DNA of 64,000 bases from Heliocidaris tuberculata. Its lineage: Eukaryota; Echinodermata; Echinoidea; Camarodonta; Echinometridae. Within the stretch, counting starts at the first letter, position 1; the number at the start of each line of letters is the position of its first letter. Made by a program: the position numbers and the translations under genes. The DNA is taken from contig CM046847.1 in NCBI GenBank assembly GCA_025618425.1, positions 1,348,134-1,412,133 of the forward strand, given 5' to 3'. Below, one piece after another: positions 1 to 12,828 of the stretch. The notes below the pieces were generated by a model. That model was given only the letters and a program-made list of their open reading frames with translations. It was not told the DNA's origin and did not search any database.

Positions 1-1394
1 CGAATCCATATGGAGACGATCACGGAGGGGTTAAAATACCCAAGAAACATTTAATAAAGTGTGGTCAAACTTTTTTTCTTGTTCTCGAATAACTATAATT
101 TATATATCCATTACAGAGTGCGTAATGCGGTTACAAAACTAAGAAAACTAGAAAACATCTCTCTATAGTATATGATTGATGTTGCCATAATATGCTTTTT
201 GTTCCACCTTTTCTTTGCTTACAATAATGTGCCTCCATCACGAGGCCTCGCTTTCTATCACCTTTTGAAAACGCAAGAAAGAAAAACAACAAACAAACAA
301 ACAAACAAACAAACAAACAAATAATCAAACATCATCAATCACAACTACCTCTCCAAAGTGTTTGTTGCTCGCCATGAGGTAGAACTTTTGCGCCACGGTA
401 TGGATACGCAGAGCTCTGTGCACGAACAACCCATATGAAATTTGGACAAAATCCTTTTCAGGCCCTTTCCTCCAAGAAATGCACATACAGTAATTCATTT
501 AAGAAATATCATTTAATATGCAATAAATACCTAGGGACATTATTTTTCCTTCATATTTTTCTTCTAAGAGTACCTCTAGATGAGAAAAATCATAATAAAG
601 CTCGAATATCCCGCTTATTGCATAGGTGAATGAGCACAGCTTTGCCAGGGGGCTGATGCTTGTTGCAAGCGTGTACCCATCCACTTTCCGGAACGAGCAA
701 AATTTCTTAATCAATGATAGTTATACTGCATATGATATAATATAAAGATTAGAAGTAGTCCACCTCAGTGAGGTGACGGATATCAGAATAATGGCAATAT
801 TCATAATTCTCACAAAGAGGGGGTGGGGCATCCTCCGGGTTCTTGTATTTAAGTTCCATTCTTCTTTTCCATGTTGTCCTTGACTCCTTGCAATAATAAG
901 CTTCATCCACTTCTACACTTCGAGTGTTCACCATCAGTTGTCAATTCTCTGTGATCATCAATGTTCAGATACTCACTTAAAAAACAAAAAAACATTTGTA
1001 ATGTAATTCTTTTCTCACATTGCGATCCAGTTTTTTGAAGGGGATAGCGCGACATATTTTTACAACGGAGAAACTGCCCTTTCTTTTTCGTTTCCCCACA
1101 ATAGGATCTGGTTATGCGGCATACAACAACACATCACTGAGTCTTCTGCAGGTCATTCTGGTCATGAAGCTATGATGATATAGAGAATGCTCTTGTGAGA
1201 GGTCGTCGAGATCGCTACTAAACTTAAATCCGCCATACTTTGGACTGACACGACACCATGGTTCCTTCGACAACTGAGCAACACATCTCTTTTCTGGTCT
1301 TGAATCCAGCAAGGTAGTTTGAGATACATTAGTTTTGAAATCCTTTCCAAGTCATTTCACATTAACAAAACTTATGAATTCAAAGCAATCCTTG
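1..1394. other. Downstream flank of gene A
   Basis: Probably 3' UTR plus intergenic DNA. An (AAAC)n run lies at about 286-320. No convincing coding exon is seen. Confidence 0.5.
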
Positions 1395-1529
1395 TCAAAC
1401 AATGTATTCGGTCAAATGCTTCTTCTTGATTGAAGTCTTGCGTAGATTTCTTAATAGTTTCTCGATGAAATCTTTGGGTTGTAAAACCAGGGCTAGTTCC
1501 ATTTGGGCCCCAGTTATCCTATGTTTTAC
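1395..1529 (-). CDS. Gene A exon 11 (PDZ2 end, helical tail, stop)
   Basis: 135 nt, acceptor CTGCAG. It encodes VKHRITGAQMELALVLQPKD, then a basic helix and a tail ending LTEYIV before TGA (1397-1395). Gene B exon 11 is also 135 nt. Confidence 0.85.
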   Translation of the reverse strand, partial: VKHRITGAQMELALVLQPKDFIEKLLRNLRKTSIKKKHLTEYIV

Positions 1530-4500
1530 CTGCAGAAACATCAGAAAATAGATATTTTATCTTACCATTCCAAAATGTAATTCTGACAAATTGAGTCGAA
1601 GAAATGTAATTTTGTACTCCTTATATGTATATCAGCAAAGAAGAAATAAACAAAATCAAATGAAATGGTAGGTAACAAGCGACAGTGCACAGGAATCCCA
1701 AAGAATACACACTCAAATCATATATTCATAATCCTATTTCACAGATGAATTTTGATTTATTATTTTGATTTGAATGATGGTTTATGTTGCCTATTACTGC
1801 TAAGAAAACAAGTATATGCTTGTAGGTGGGCAAAAAAATGGGAACTAAGCCTTCAATGGGTTTAAACCCCGCGCCGGGTCTCTCCGTCACGAGAACACTA
1901 CACAACCACTGAGCCTGCATGCTTACCCCATCTTTGATACAAGACTGAATGCTGACTGGTTAAGCAATGGTTTCGAACCCCGTACCTCCCGGTAACAAGA
2001 CCACTGCTAAACCACTAGGCCTGATTACCTCATCTTTGCCACATGATTGAATGCTGACTGGTTAAACAATGGTTTCGAACCCCGGACCTTCCGGTTACTA
2101 GACCACTGCTAAACCACTAAGTCTGCCTACCTCATCTTTGCTACATGATTGAATGCTGACTGGCTGATGATCCAACTCTGTGATAACCCATTTCGTCTTT
2201 GATGTGGTGTCTATGTGACTAGATAATTGTGCTCCTTCATAAACCTGCGTGATCTTCACAAGAATGAAGAAAAGTAATAAGCATAAAGATCGATGCACAG
2301 AGTGGTAGATTCAGGGAGCACAGGGGGAAACGTGCCCCCCCCCCCCTCCACGGCCAAATCACATCTGATATTTTTTTTATTTTTTATTTTTTTTGCTTGT
2401 CAGAGAATTTTCATTTTCGACCAACTTTCGACCAACTTTCGACCAACTAATCAGAGCTGTGATGCCCGGGGGGGGGGGGTACTCAGATTATAATCGGACG
2501 GGGGTGTGCGGCTGAGAACTCCAGACCCATACCCACATCAAGGGTCCTTTTGCTGTAAATAGGCACCCATGTCTAAGGATTTTTTGTGAAAAATGGACCC
2601 ATGTCTAAGGATTTCCCGGACAAATGAGGGAGAAAAGAGAGGAATGAAACAAATGATAAGAGCCGGGATAAGAGACCCATGTCTAAGGATTTTTTGGGGA
2701 AAAATGGGACCCATGTCTAAGGATCTTTCTTCAAAAAGTCACCTTTCCCAGCGGCACATCCCCGTATACCCAATATACGTGAGTACCCCCCCCCCCCCCC
2801 GGGCTGTGATGAATCTTAGATGGAGCATTCTAACATTCTTTCGCACGAAATTGCACTGCACTTGAAACGGTATAGATGGTATATGGTACGTACGGTCAGA
2901 CTTTCACTTTAAAGAGAAGGTTAAGCTTTTCTGGTAAGGGGAGAAAATATCATTTTGAAGGGAGAATGAAACCCTGGGGAAATATCCATTTTAATGAAAA
3001 GAGAGGATAGAAGCAATTTGAAAAAAGTTCCATCAAAATCAGTTACAAAATGAAAAAAGTTATGAAGGTTTGAAAAGTCACAATTTACTTTCTATGACGA
3101 TCATCAAATTGACAATGTTGCTTCAAAATGGCAGGTTTAGTAGTACAACTCTCAATATGTTTTGTACAGAAAATGTCATATTTTCTCCATTATCTCTAAA
3201 GATGCTGCTTGTGTTTTTGTGAACTCAACATAATGTTGTGTCAAATACATTTTCCCATGATATATCTTGAGCTAAGAAGGAGACAAGCTGCACCTTGAGA
3301 GATAATGGGGAAAATATGAAATGTTGTGTACAAACATATGGAGAGTTGTACTACTAAACCTGTCACTTTGAAGCAACATTGCCAATTTGAGGATTGCCAT
3401 AGAAAGTAACTTGAGACTTTTCAAACTTTCATAACTTTCTCATTTCGTAACCGATTTGATGGAACTTTTTAAAAAAATATTTCTCTCTATCCTCTCTTTT
3501 CATTAAAATTGACCCCAGGGTTTCATTCTCCTTTAATGTCAGTTTGGAATCTGATTTTTGGTGTGCATAATATTTGGTCCGAATGTGATGGTCGTGGCAA
3601 AATGCAAAACAAATGGCTGCAGAGGAACAAGAAGAAGCCATGAAAAGGATTGCATCCCACATGTCCCAGTATTCGAAATATGAAGAGAAATAAGTGAAGT
3701 TTTCAATTTTCTACACCATCAATCTTTCCAAATTGTTTTGAGACAGTTTCTTCCACAATGTGATAGTATGGCCAATACTCAACTTCATCTTTAATTGCTA
3801 GACTTTATTTCGCTCATTTACTTTCACCTGACCACTCACTACTTTGATTAATCATTATGTCATAGCTCATAAAGAACACAGTGGCAAATAATACTATAGT
3901 ACTATTTTATTGCTGATAGTGAATGTCTCTTACCTCGTTCTTACTACAATCAAACCCCCATGGCTGTGCCCTTTTCTTGGTAAGGTGGATGACCTTAGCC
4001 TTTGGCAAACGTTTCAACCAGAGTTTCACCTAAGATGAGATATTGAACACATTTAAATTTCGTAAAATGTTGTGTGTATAATGTCTGGGATCATTTGGGA
4101 TCATTCTTGTATACTGGCTACCCTATGCCCCGTTAGACAACTCCCATCTTATTCTGAAAGGGATAAACTTTCACTCAATTCATAACATCAAGATAAAATT
4201 AATCGAAATAGTTCATGTACAACCTATTCATGCAAATTGTTAATAGATGTCAAAGGACAGTTTATAATGTCACACTTTTCTATTTCTTGGAAAATTTAGA
4301 AAAGAAAATAATCATTTGTATAAATGTTATAGAGGTAGATAGGAGATTGATAAAGATGAAGTTTCTAGTATGCTAAGAAAGAATAGAAAAGAAAAAAGAA
4401 ACCCAACCTTCAATATGTATTTCTGGTATTTCTGGTTATGAAGCGTATAGCTCCAGTTTAAATTTCCCTTACCCTGCCCATATCTTCCTAAATGGTAAAC

Positions 4501-6274
4501 CTACAGTATTTCCCTTAAATATAAATCCGTAATCTAAAGGTTTCTTGCAACGGACTCTATAGTATTCAGGGGCGGCGCCAGGGTATTTTGATAGGAGGGG
4601 CAAGACGACCTAAAGATGACGTCATATTTTTTCTCCATTAAATAACAGGGGTAATATAGAGTTATATGTTTAAGACCTCTCTTTTTAATACTCCTCTTTC
4701 TTCTTTCTTCCCTTTTCTTCCCTTTTCTTCCTCCTTTTCTTCTTTTTTCTTCTTTTTTTTTCTTTTTTCACTACTTGAAAAATCATAGGGGGGGGGGGCG
4801 GTTGCCCCCCTGCCCCCCCCCTGTAGCGCCGCCCCTGATAGTATTGTATATTGTGAAATATTAGAATACCATGTCAATGGATGATGACTTGATGGCACTC
4901 TGAATGACGGTCATGTCTGTAGCTTGTTGTTCATTCACCTGAAGGAGCTGATCTCCTACGTGGATACGTTCTTGAAATTTACCATGTAATGACAACGATT
5001 TCTTCCATGTGGCAATGCTGTGTGTCAAAGGAAACAAGAGTCAAACATCAGCCTTAATTCGATAATATGTCTCAAAGTTCCGTTAAGTATTTGCTTAATG
5101 TTCGTAATTATTTTCGTTTTGGCACTTTTCATACAGTTATGTCCATTTTTAAAATATATGATGACTTTCTCCTTTGAAATTACTGCACACACTGTTGACA
5201 GTTTTCAAAAAGATTTCTCTAACTAATCTTTACCACGAGGAGTTAGAAAAAAATGTAATGATAAAAATCAAATTTAGATGACTTTGAATTTTGGGCATCT
5301 TGTCATTTATCAACTGAATCTAAAATAATCTTACAGAGAAATTTCTGGCCAAACCTTGTTAAAAAGTATTTCATACCAATGACAAAAATTTGAGTGAAAA
5401 AGTTTCTGAACACTATCTAAACCGGTGAGTAACCACTTACTAAATGCTTGAGTTGATTTCTACAAAGACAAGTCCTTCAGCTATATGATCCTTCTTCAAT
5501 TCAACACCGACTCGATCACGATGCTTTTCTCGGTTTAGAAGGCTGTGCACAATGACAATGACAATGGCAATGATAGTGACAATGACAATGACAATAATTA
5601 TGACAATGGCAATGACAGAAACTATACGACCAGTTCTAGCTAAGAGGACATAAAAAACATTTTTGTCTCATATGACCTATACAGTAAATGGAGAACATAA
5701 GCCAAAAATAATTTCTTTTAAAAACACAATGAATGTAAAACGTACCTGAGGCATTTATGATTGTGTGACAACAATACAGTAGCTAAAATATGCCTTGATT
5801 AACATTCATGATAATAACCACTTATACAAATAATTAAGAAATATCAATAATCAAGAATGGTTTCTTATGCCTCAACGCGCTTCAGTGAAAAAGAATCTCA
5901 TAATACGCATGTATGTATTACTACATCTCAAGTACCTTACAAGTTGTTTGCAATCGCTCGAGGAATCATCGTCATCACTATCCGACGCTATTCTGTCATA
6001 TATATGACGTGGTTGTGGTTTGCGTGATGGTGACGTAGGGGGCGATGTTGGGACATGTGAAGACCCTTGATACCAGTGAGGGGCAGCAGCTGCAGATTGG
6101 GCTCGTGTAATCATCACCCCAGGTCTTTCTGCTCGGGGCTTCATACCCCCTCGGCCAAGGGTAGCAGATGCTGTGATAGGGGAACTTGATAAATCCAGCT
6201 GCTCGAACTACACATCAAAGACATGAGTAAATTTATTATGAAATCGTTCATTTATCTTTTATCAGCATATAGAA

Positions 6275-6306
<32 letters not shown>

Positions 6307-6403
6307 GGACAGGGAGAGACAGAATGGGTGAGGAGGAGAGAGAAATAGTGAATGTACGCGCAAGGAGTACCTCCTTGGTATTAATGGGTTGTGGGGTTAG
6401 GGT

Positions 6404-6453
<50 letters not shown>

Positions 6454-7264
6454 ACTTACAATCAAGAAACTGACAGAGAAAGAGATTGAAAAAAAAAAGA
6501 AATCAAGAAGGGCGAGAGGTAGAAAGTTTATAGAGACAGGAAAAGAGAGAACATGGGCACGGAGGGTGTGTAAAGACATTTACGGTTAGAATTATTAAAA
6601 TCCGTTCGTTGATAAATAGGTGGAAAATGACAGAGTCATTTTGAAAAGGCATATGACGGGAGATGATCGTCAAAATATCATAATATAGAACGCCTGGTAC
6701 AGATAGAAAGAGTGTGAGATAGAGAGAGAGAGAGAGAGAGAGGGGGGGGTGGAAGGAGTATGGGTGTGTGTATGTTTAAATATACATACGTTAAATGATG
6801 GGGATATATCATCATGTGATCTGCTTCTCTGTCTGCAAAGTTGAGGATGAGTGCGGACTCCTACATTCATGTCAGGTTGATCCTGCTGGTGTTCTTCTGT
6901 TTCATCAATATTAATATCTACAATGACACCGTAGTTCCCACCACGACCTATATATATATAAAACAATAGAGGTAAAAAAAAAAAATAATAATAATAACAT
7001 TGTATCTTAAATGCTTTCTTTTATGTCAAGTTAATATCATTTTCATTTGCACCTCGCCACCCCCCCTACCCCGCCCCCACGCACACGAAAGAAGCAAGAG
7101 CAAAACAAACACGAAACAAAATAAAACGAAACAAAGCAAAACAAAACAAAACATAACAAATTGATTTTAAAACAATTTTAAAGTAAATGATACCGGTAGT
7201 GAATCTTGAATCATTGTGATACATGTACTAAATTTCGGCAAGATATTAAAATATTGAAGCCATC

Positions 7265-7298
<34 letters not shown>

Positions 7299-7335
7299 AC
7301 ACGCGCACACACACACACACACACACACACCCGCA

Positions 7336-7412
<77 letters not shown>

Positions 7413-10400
7413 ATGTAATAAGCACTTATGGAAATAATTAAGAAATATCAATAATTAATAATAGTGTGGAGTTTCTTATGCCTCAAACGCGCTCCATTGA
7501 AAAAGAACCTCATAATATACATTATGTATTATTACATCTTAAGTAGTCTTAAGTTGTTTGCAATATATTGGTGTGCGCATGTGCGTGTGCGTGTGCGTGT
7601 GCGTGTTTGCAATAAGGTTTTTATGTGTAGTTTCATACCTTTCTTATATATGCTCTTGCGCGTATTTCTCTTTGTGTATGGGTCCTCATAAGCTTCGTCC
7701 GGTGATCCGGTCTCTCGAAGATCACCTTCCTCACCGACATCGATGACATCGGGAAGTAGATGTGCCGGTGCTGGTTCTTCTTGTTCGTCTGCAGAATATG
7801 ATTGTCTTTGAAGAGGTCTGTGCCTTTCTTCACGAGTGCATGGAGAGGACGCCTGATGGGAGGTTCTGTCTTGGGTAGAACCTCCGATCTGGATCAAAGA
7901 AAAGAATATTGGATTTCAGGGGAAAATTTGAAGCTCTTCTGCTCTTGCTCGATCAACCAACTTGAAAGTTAAAATTTTGAGATAATGCAATACATGTATG
8001 TAATATAATGCGTGTACGGTTGTTAATTTTATCACTACTACTACTGCTACTGGTAGTATGACACTACGAGCTATATTACTATGAGACTACTAACACCACT
8101 ACTATTACCTCTACTAATACGAAGATGATAACTACAAATACCAATTTTTACTACTGTTGCCAGCATAACATCACAACTACCACCATCACCCCCATCACCC
8201 CCATCCCCCCCCCTTTCACCATCACAACCACCACCACCATCACCTCTTCTACTACTCTTCAGATTCTCTCTCTTTCTCTCTGTCATCTCTTTTATTCTCT
8301 TTCTATCTAATTTCTATCCAATGATCTCTAACCTTTTTGGGGGGTATATATCAGTATTTACCGTTCTCTCACTCTCTCTTCCTCTCTCTCTCTCTTTCCT
8401 TCTTTCTCGTTTACAAATAGCTTACCGATTCTGATGAAGATCGTGTGTGTCGGTGTGGTGTAAGTATGCCTGCAACAAACCTAAAAGCATCAAACCATCT
8501 CTTCACCTTTTGCCTGATGTAGGGGGAAACATTTGAAAAAAAAAAACATTACGGCCGTATTCTCGAAAGGCGCCTAACTTAATCCCCCGCCTAAGTGTGT
8601 AGATTTATTCCACCAAATTATGGAGAGCCAAATGTCACCCTCTTTTAATCTTACAAAATCAAAATAGTTCTGGTACTAAATGCGAATACAAAAACCGACA
8701 CGATAGAATTGATTTCTGATGCTCATTTCATGCCAGAAAATTATTTAGTTTCTTTATTTTGTTACATAAATATAGTAATTCATACGGGACTTAGGGGTTG
8801 ACGCATGGCCTTCCATAAATCAGTGGCCTAAGTTAAGCCAGGCTTAACTTAGGCCATTTTCGAGAATACGATCATTGTAAATGATAAATTCCATTTTTTC
8901 ACGGCATATGTGGATAGCTTTAAAATATAAGAGGCCCAGTCCAATTTTTATGCCTTTTGCACTGACTTTTTATAATATTGATAATGAAATATAAATTGTA
9001 GTTTAAAGGGAATCCTTACTACTGGAGGAGAAAGGAAATATAAATAGAGACCATACTGTACAAAGAAGACATAAGAGATATTAAATGAATAGATAAATAA
9101 AGACATGAATGAACTATCAAAATCACATATTAGAATATTATGCATTGGCTAGTTCGAATCCACGAATTTTATTTAAAAAAAATATTCAGGCATGAATTAG
9201 AATAAAAGTCACAAGACATCGGCGCGTGGAAAAAAAATGTACAAAAATACCGGAAATACAAGGAAGACGGACCTCTTGCTCTTTCAGTTTATTAGCGGCG
9301 GCAAAGCTATAATGTGATGTCGATGTAGTTTTATAAAACGATTTATAATACGATATACTACCTAATAACCCCAAATAGTACACTAGTTTTAAATGTTACA
9401 CTTCCCTTGCAAAACAATAATTTCATTTATTTGTTCTCAAACAAGCAAATTCACTTGAGCAAAGAATTACTCAGTCATAAAAGTAACAAATGATAATTCA
9501 AGATGACTGGTGTAATATTTTACCTCACTGGTCTGAAGTAAAATGGGTTTCCTTCATGGATGACAATGATAACGGTATCAAAGAACTGAGAATCTCCTTG
9601 ACCCATGATTATCCGATGAACCTTCATCGTACTCTGGAAGGTGTAAGTGTTTGTAGGCTCTTTACCATCTGAGAACTTCTTGAAATTCTTGTAGCGGTTC
9701 AGCACATACATCCCCTCATGGATACACTTCAGAGCATAATACCCTTGGTTCCTGGACTGCAGTTATATGAACAAAGACAAAAGATGTTTGAGAGGAATTA
9801 AAAGTGCACAAATAAACGAAATAGATTGGTAAATGTGTACAGTACGGTGTTAATTAAATATTTCTTTGCGTATTTTAAGTAAGGAATATGATGGTAGAAA
9901 AGAAGTTGTAATAGATGGGGAGGAGGAGGAGGAGGAGGAGGAAGGGAAACAGGGTGATATTTGAAGATCAGTAACCGTAAATGGCTGGTCACATTTGTCC
10001 GATAACGACGATAACAAGATTTTCAATTAAAGGTAAACCCTACAATATGATGAGTACGGTCGTGTCTGTTAATAGTAGGGCAGCTCTAGGGTGTACCTTT
10101 AATGAAAACTTTCGTAATATTGTTATCATTATCGGACAAATGTGACTAGTGGGAGAATGATTAGAACTTTATTAGGAAAAGTGTTTGTGACACAACTTCA
10201 AATGCCATTCATTTTTTTATTCATAATAAAAAAGACATGAGTAGAATCTGTAATCATTTCTGAAGAAAAAAGAAATATGTCGAAAACATGTTTCCAATAT
10301 TTGTTCCTATTTACCACGATTATCACTCTTCACTAATTTTACGGTTATTGATATAACATAGTTATGATTATCATGAAGAGCAGGATCTGAGCTTACTGTC

Positions 10401-12780
10401 AAACTTTGTTAAATCACGTTTGCCGAAAGAAGAGAAGTTTTCTATCCCATTAGTCGACGAATCCTTTGTTCTCAAGGAATTGAAAAAATGGACATCACTA
10501 AGGCTTTGGAACTTGATGGATTTTCCTCCCAAATCCTGAAAATAACGACACCTGCAATCGCAAATAGCCTTACCAAAATAAAGAACAGAGGCATACAAAG
10601 CGGTAAGTTCCCTAGAACAGGGAAATAAGTTACATTTCCCTGCCCAGAACTTGGAAGGAAGCGGCAGTTGTTCCAGTGTTCAAAGGAGGAGAGAACTCAC
10701 AACCTGAAAATTTCAGACCACTATCTAAGATCTTAGAGAAGCATGTACATGATAACCTGTATCAATTTCATGTTGACTATGACCTATTGCATGCCACTCA
10801 TTCAGGGTTCTGGAAACAGCATTCATGTGAAAAAGCCCTAGCAACAATGACATCTGAATGGGCAAAAAGCATTGATAATGGTGATCATGTTGGTCTGTAG
10901 TTCTGCTTGGCCTCGGCGAGGCATTTGACTTTGTAATCCATGAGATCTCGATTGGAAAAACTATCATGTTACCATGTAGATTCAGTTACACTTAAATCTT
11001 TTTTCTCTTACCTGAATGATAGGAATTAAAGAGTCAGTTAGGAACAGACTCAATCTGAAATGTTACCCATCATATCAGGGGTTCCGCAGGGGTCAGTGCT
11101 TGGCCCCTTACTGTTCATTTCATTTATGAATGACCTTCCTTTTCTTGACCCTATCATTCAGTGGTCATGTATGCTGATGATACAACAATTAGCGCTTGTG
11201 GGGGGGGGGGGGGGGGTCTTGATACTGCACAAGCAAAGCTTTCAAATGACATATCCAAAATAGAAAAATGATGTGAAAACGACAAGATGGTGATAAACAT
11301 TAACAAAACAAACACCATGTATGTACTTAAAAGACTGCGCCGTTTGGACATTCAAATGCTGAGATTAGAGATTAATGGTCAGAAGGTTGAAAGTACTGGA
11401 AAACAAAAACTACTAGGAGAAGAGATAAACCAACATCTAAGTTAAACAAACCAAATTAGTCATTTATATCGACTGTTATGCTTCCTCCTAGCCAAGTTCA
11501 AGCAAATTAAACATCTCGTACGAATAGATGCCAGAATCAAATTCCGTCATGCTTATAACTGTGTACCTTGGATACTGTAACTTTATCCGGGGCTGTGCAA
11601 ATCTAGATAAGCTACTTAAGATTTTAAAAAGAGCAGTGAGAAAGATTTTTGGTGCACCTTGTATAGGTCTCCTTCAAAACCCCTCTTGAGGAAGTGGATG
11701 CCAATTAACGACCATATTGCATTCAGAATATCAATGATAAATCCCTGAACAATCTTACACCAGCATACATGAAAAACATACTTCGGTATGTTCATGAAAC
11801 GCATACAAGAGCCACAAGAAGTGTCTCTTCTTGTAAACTGTACCTTCCTTCTGGTCACCATCTCAAAGTCTTAGAGAAAATTTTCAGTTACTCGGCGATT
11901 AAATAATGGAACTGCTTAGCTTACCTGAAGTTGTAAGATTATCCCCAACCCTAAAAGCGTTCAAAAGTACGTATAGAAGGTGGTATGAAAGTCACTAAAA
12001 GAAAATCAGTGTAATGCACTGTGTAATTTCAATTATTTCAATTTGCATAGACCCTACATACAACCAAAAAATGTTTTGAAAAGAGGACATATATTAATAG
12101 AAATGTAAGTTAAAAGACAAAGAAGTAAAGCGAGCAGAGTATAAGGATAAGAACTGTGTTTTCGTTTTCGTCTGAAATCGTGATAAGAATGAAGTGAAGT
12201 TCAGTTTAATTACTTAGTATCATCATTTTTTAAAAAGTATTACAAACAGCATAATCACTGATGAATAATGTACAGTTACCTATCAGTTTTCTTTTCTTTT
12301 TTTAAAACATTCATTTTCATGCTTATATTCTGTTTTATTTATCCGCGTTTATTTTCATGCTTATCTGATAGTGTAATGTTTGTAATGTAATGTAATATTT
12401 GTGCAATGTACCTCGTGGCAGATTAGCCTTGTGCTAAACAAGTTATCCACATAAAGTCCACTACTACTAACAAGTTACAGGGTTATTTATTTACAATTTT
12501 GAGAATCAATCATGAGAATATACATGTAAGGTGCCATTTACTTGAAGCGTTGCCGTCATGAGTATACAATGACACCAAATAAATACTCATTTTAACCCAT
12601 TGCATACGGGAACCGGATGGCCCCTGTGTTAACCATATGGCAATTTAAGAATGGAGTAGTCAACGGGTTAAATTACTTCTTCCTACATCTTACTTCCTGC
12701 TTTGGCAGAGTATACTAGTATATTGTGATATAGTGATTCAGTTCGCTTTTCCCCTCCCAGGCACAGGTGACGCCAAATAC

Positions 12781-12828
<48 letters not shown>

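Noticed and set aside
2150..2170. Functional tRNA gene for the GGTTCGAAACC units
   Set aside because: The A- and B-box-like motifs are present, but no complete cloverleaf could be formed by eye and the units are repeated as part of a SINE-like structure.
7268..7369. CRISPR-like or other prokaryotic repeat array
   Set aside because: All arrays in the window are microsatellites or transposon-internal repeats. There are no spacers or cas genes, and the genome is eukaryotic.
7167..7451. Open frames of alternating His/Thr, Val/Cys or Tyr/Ile
   Set aside because: They are translations of the (AC)n/(AT)n microsatellite, without codon constraint or flanking protein similarity.
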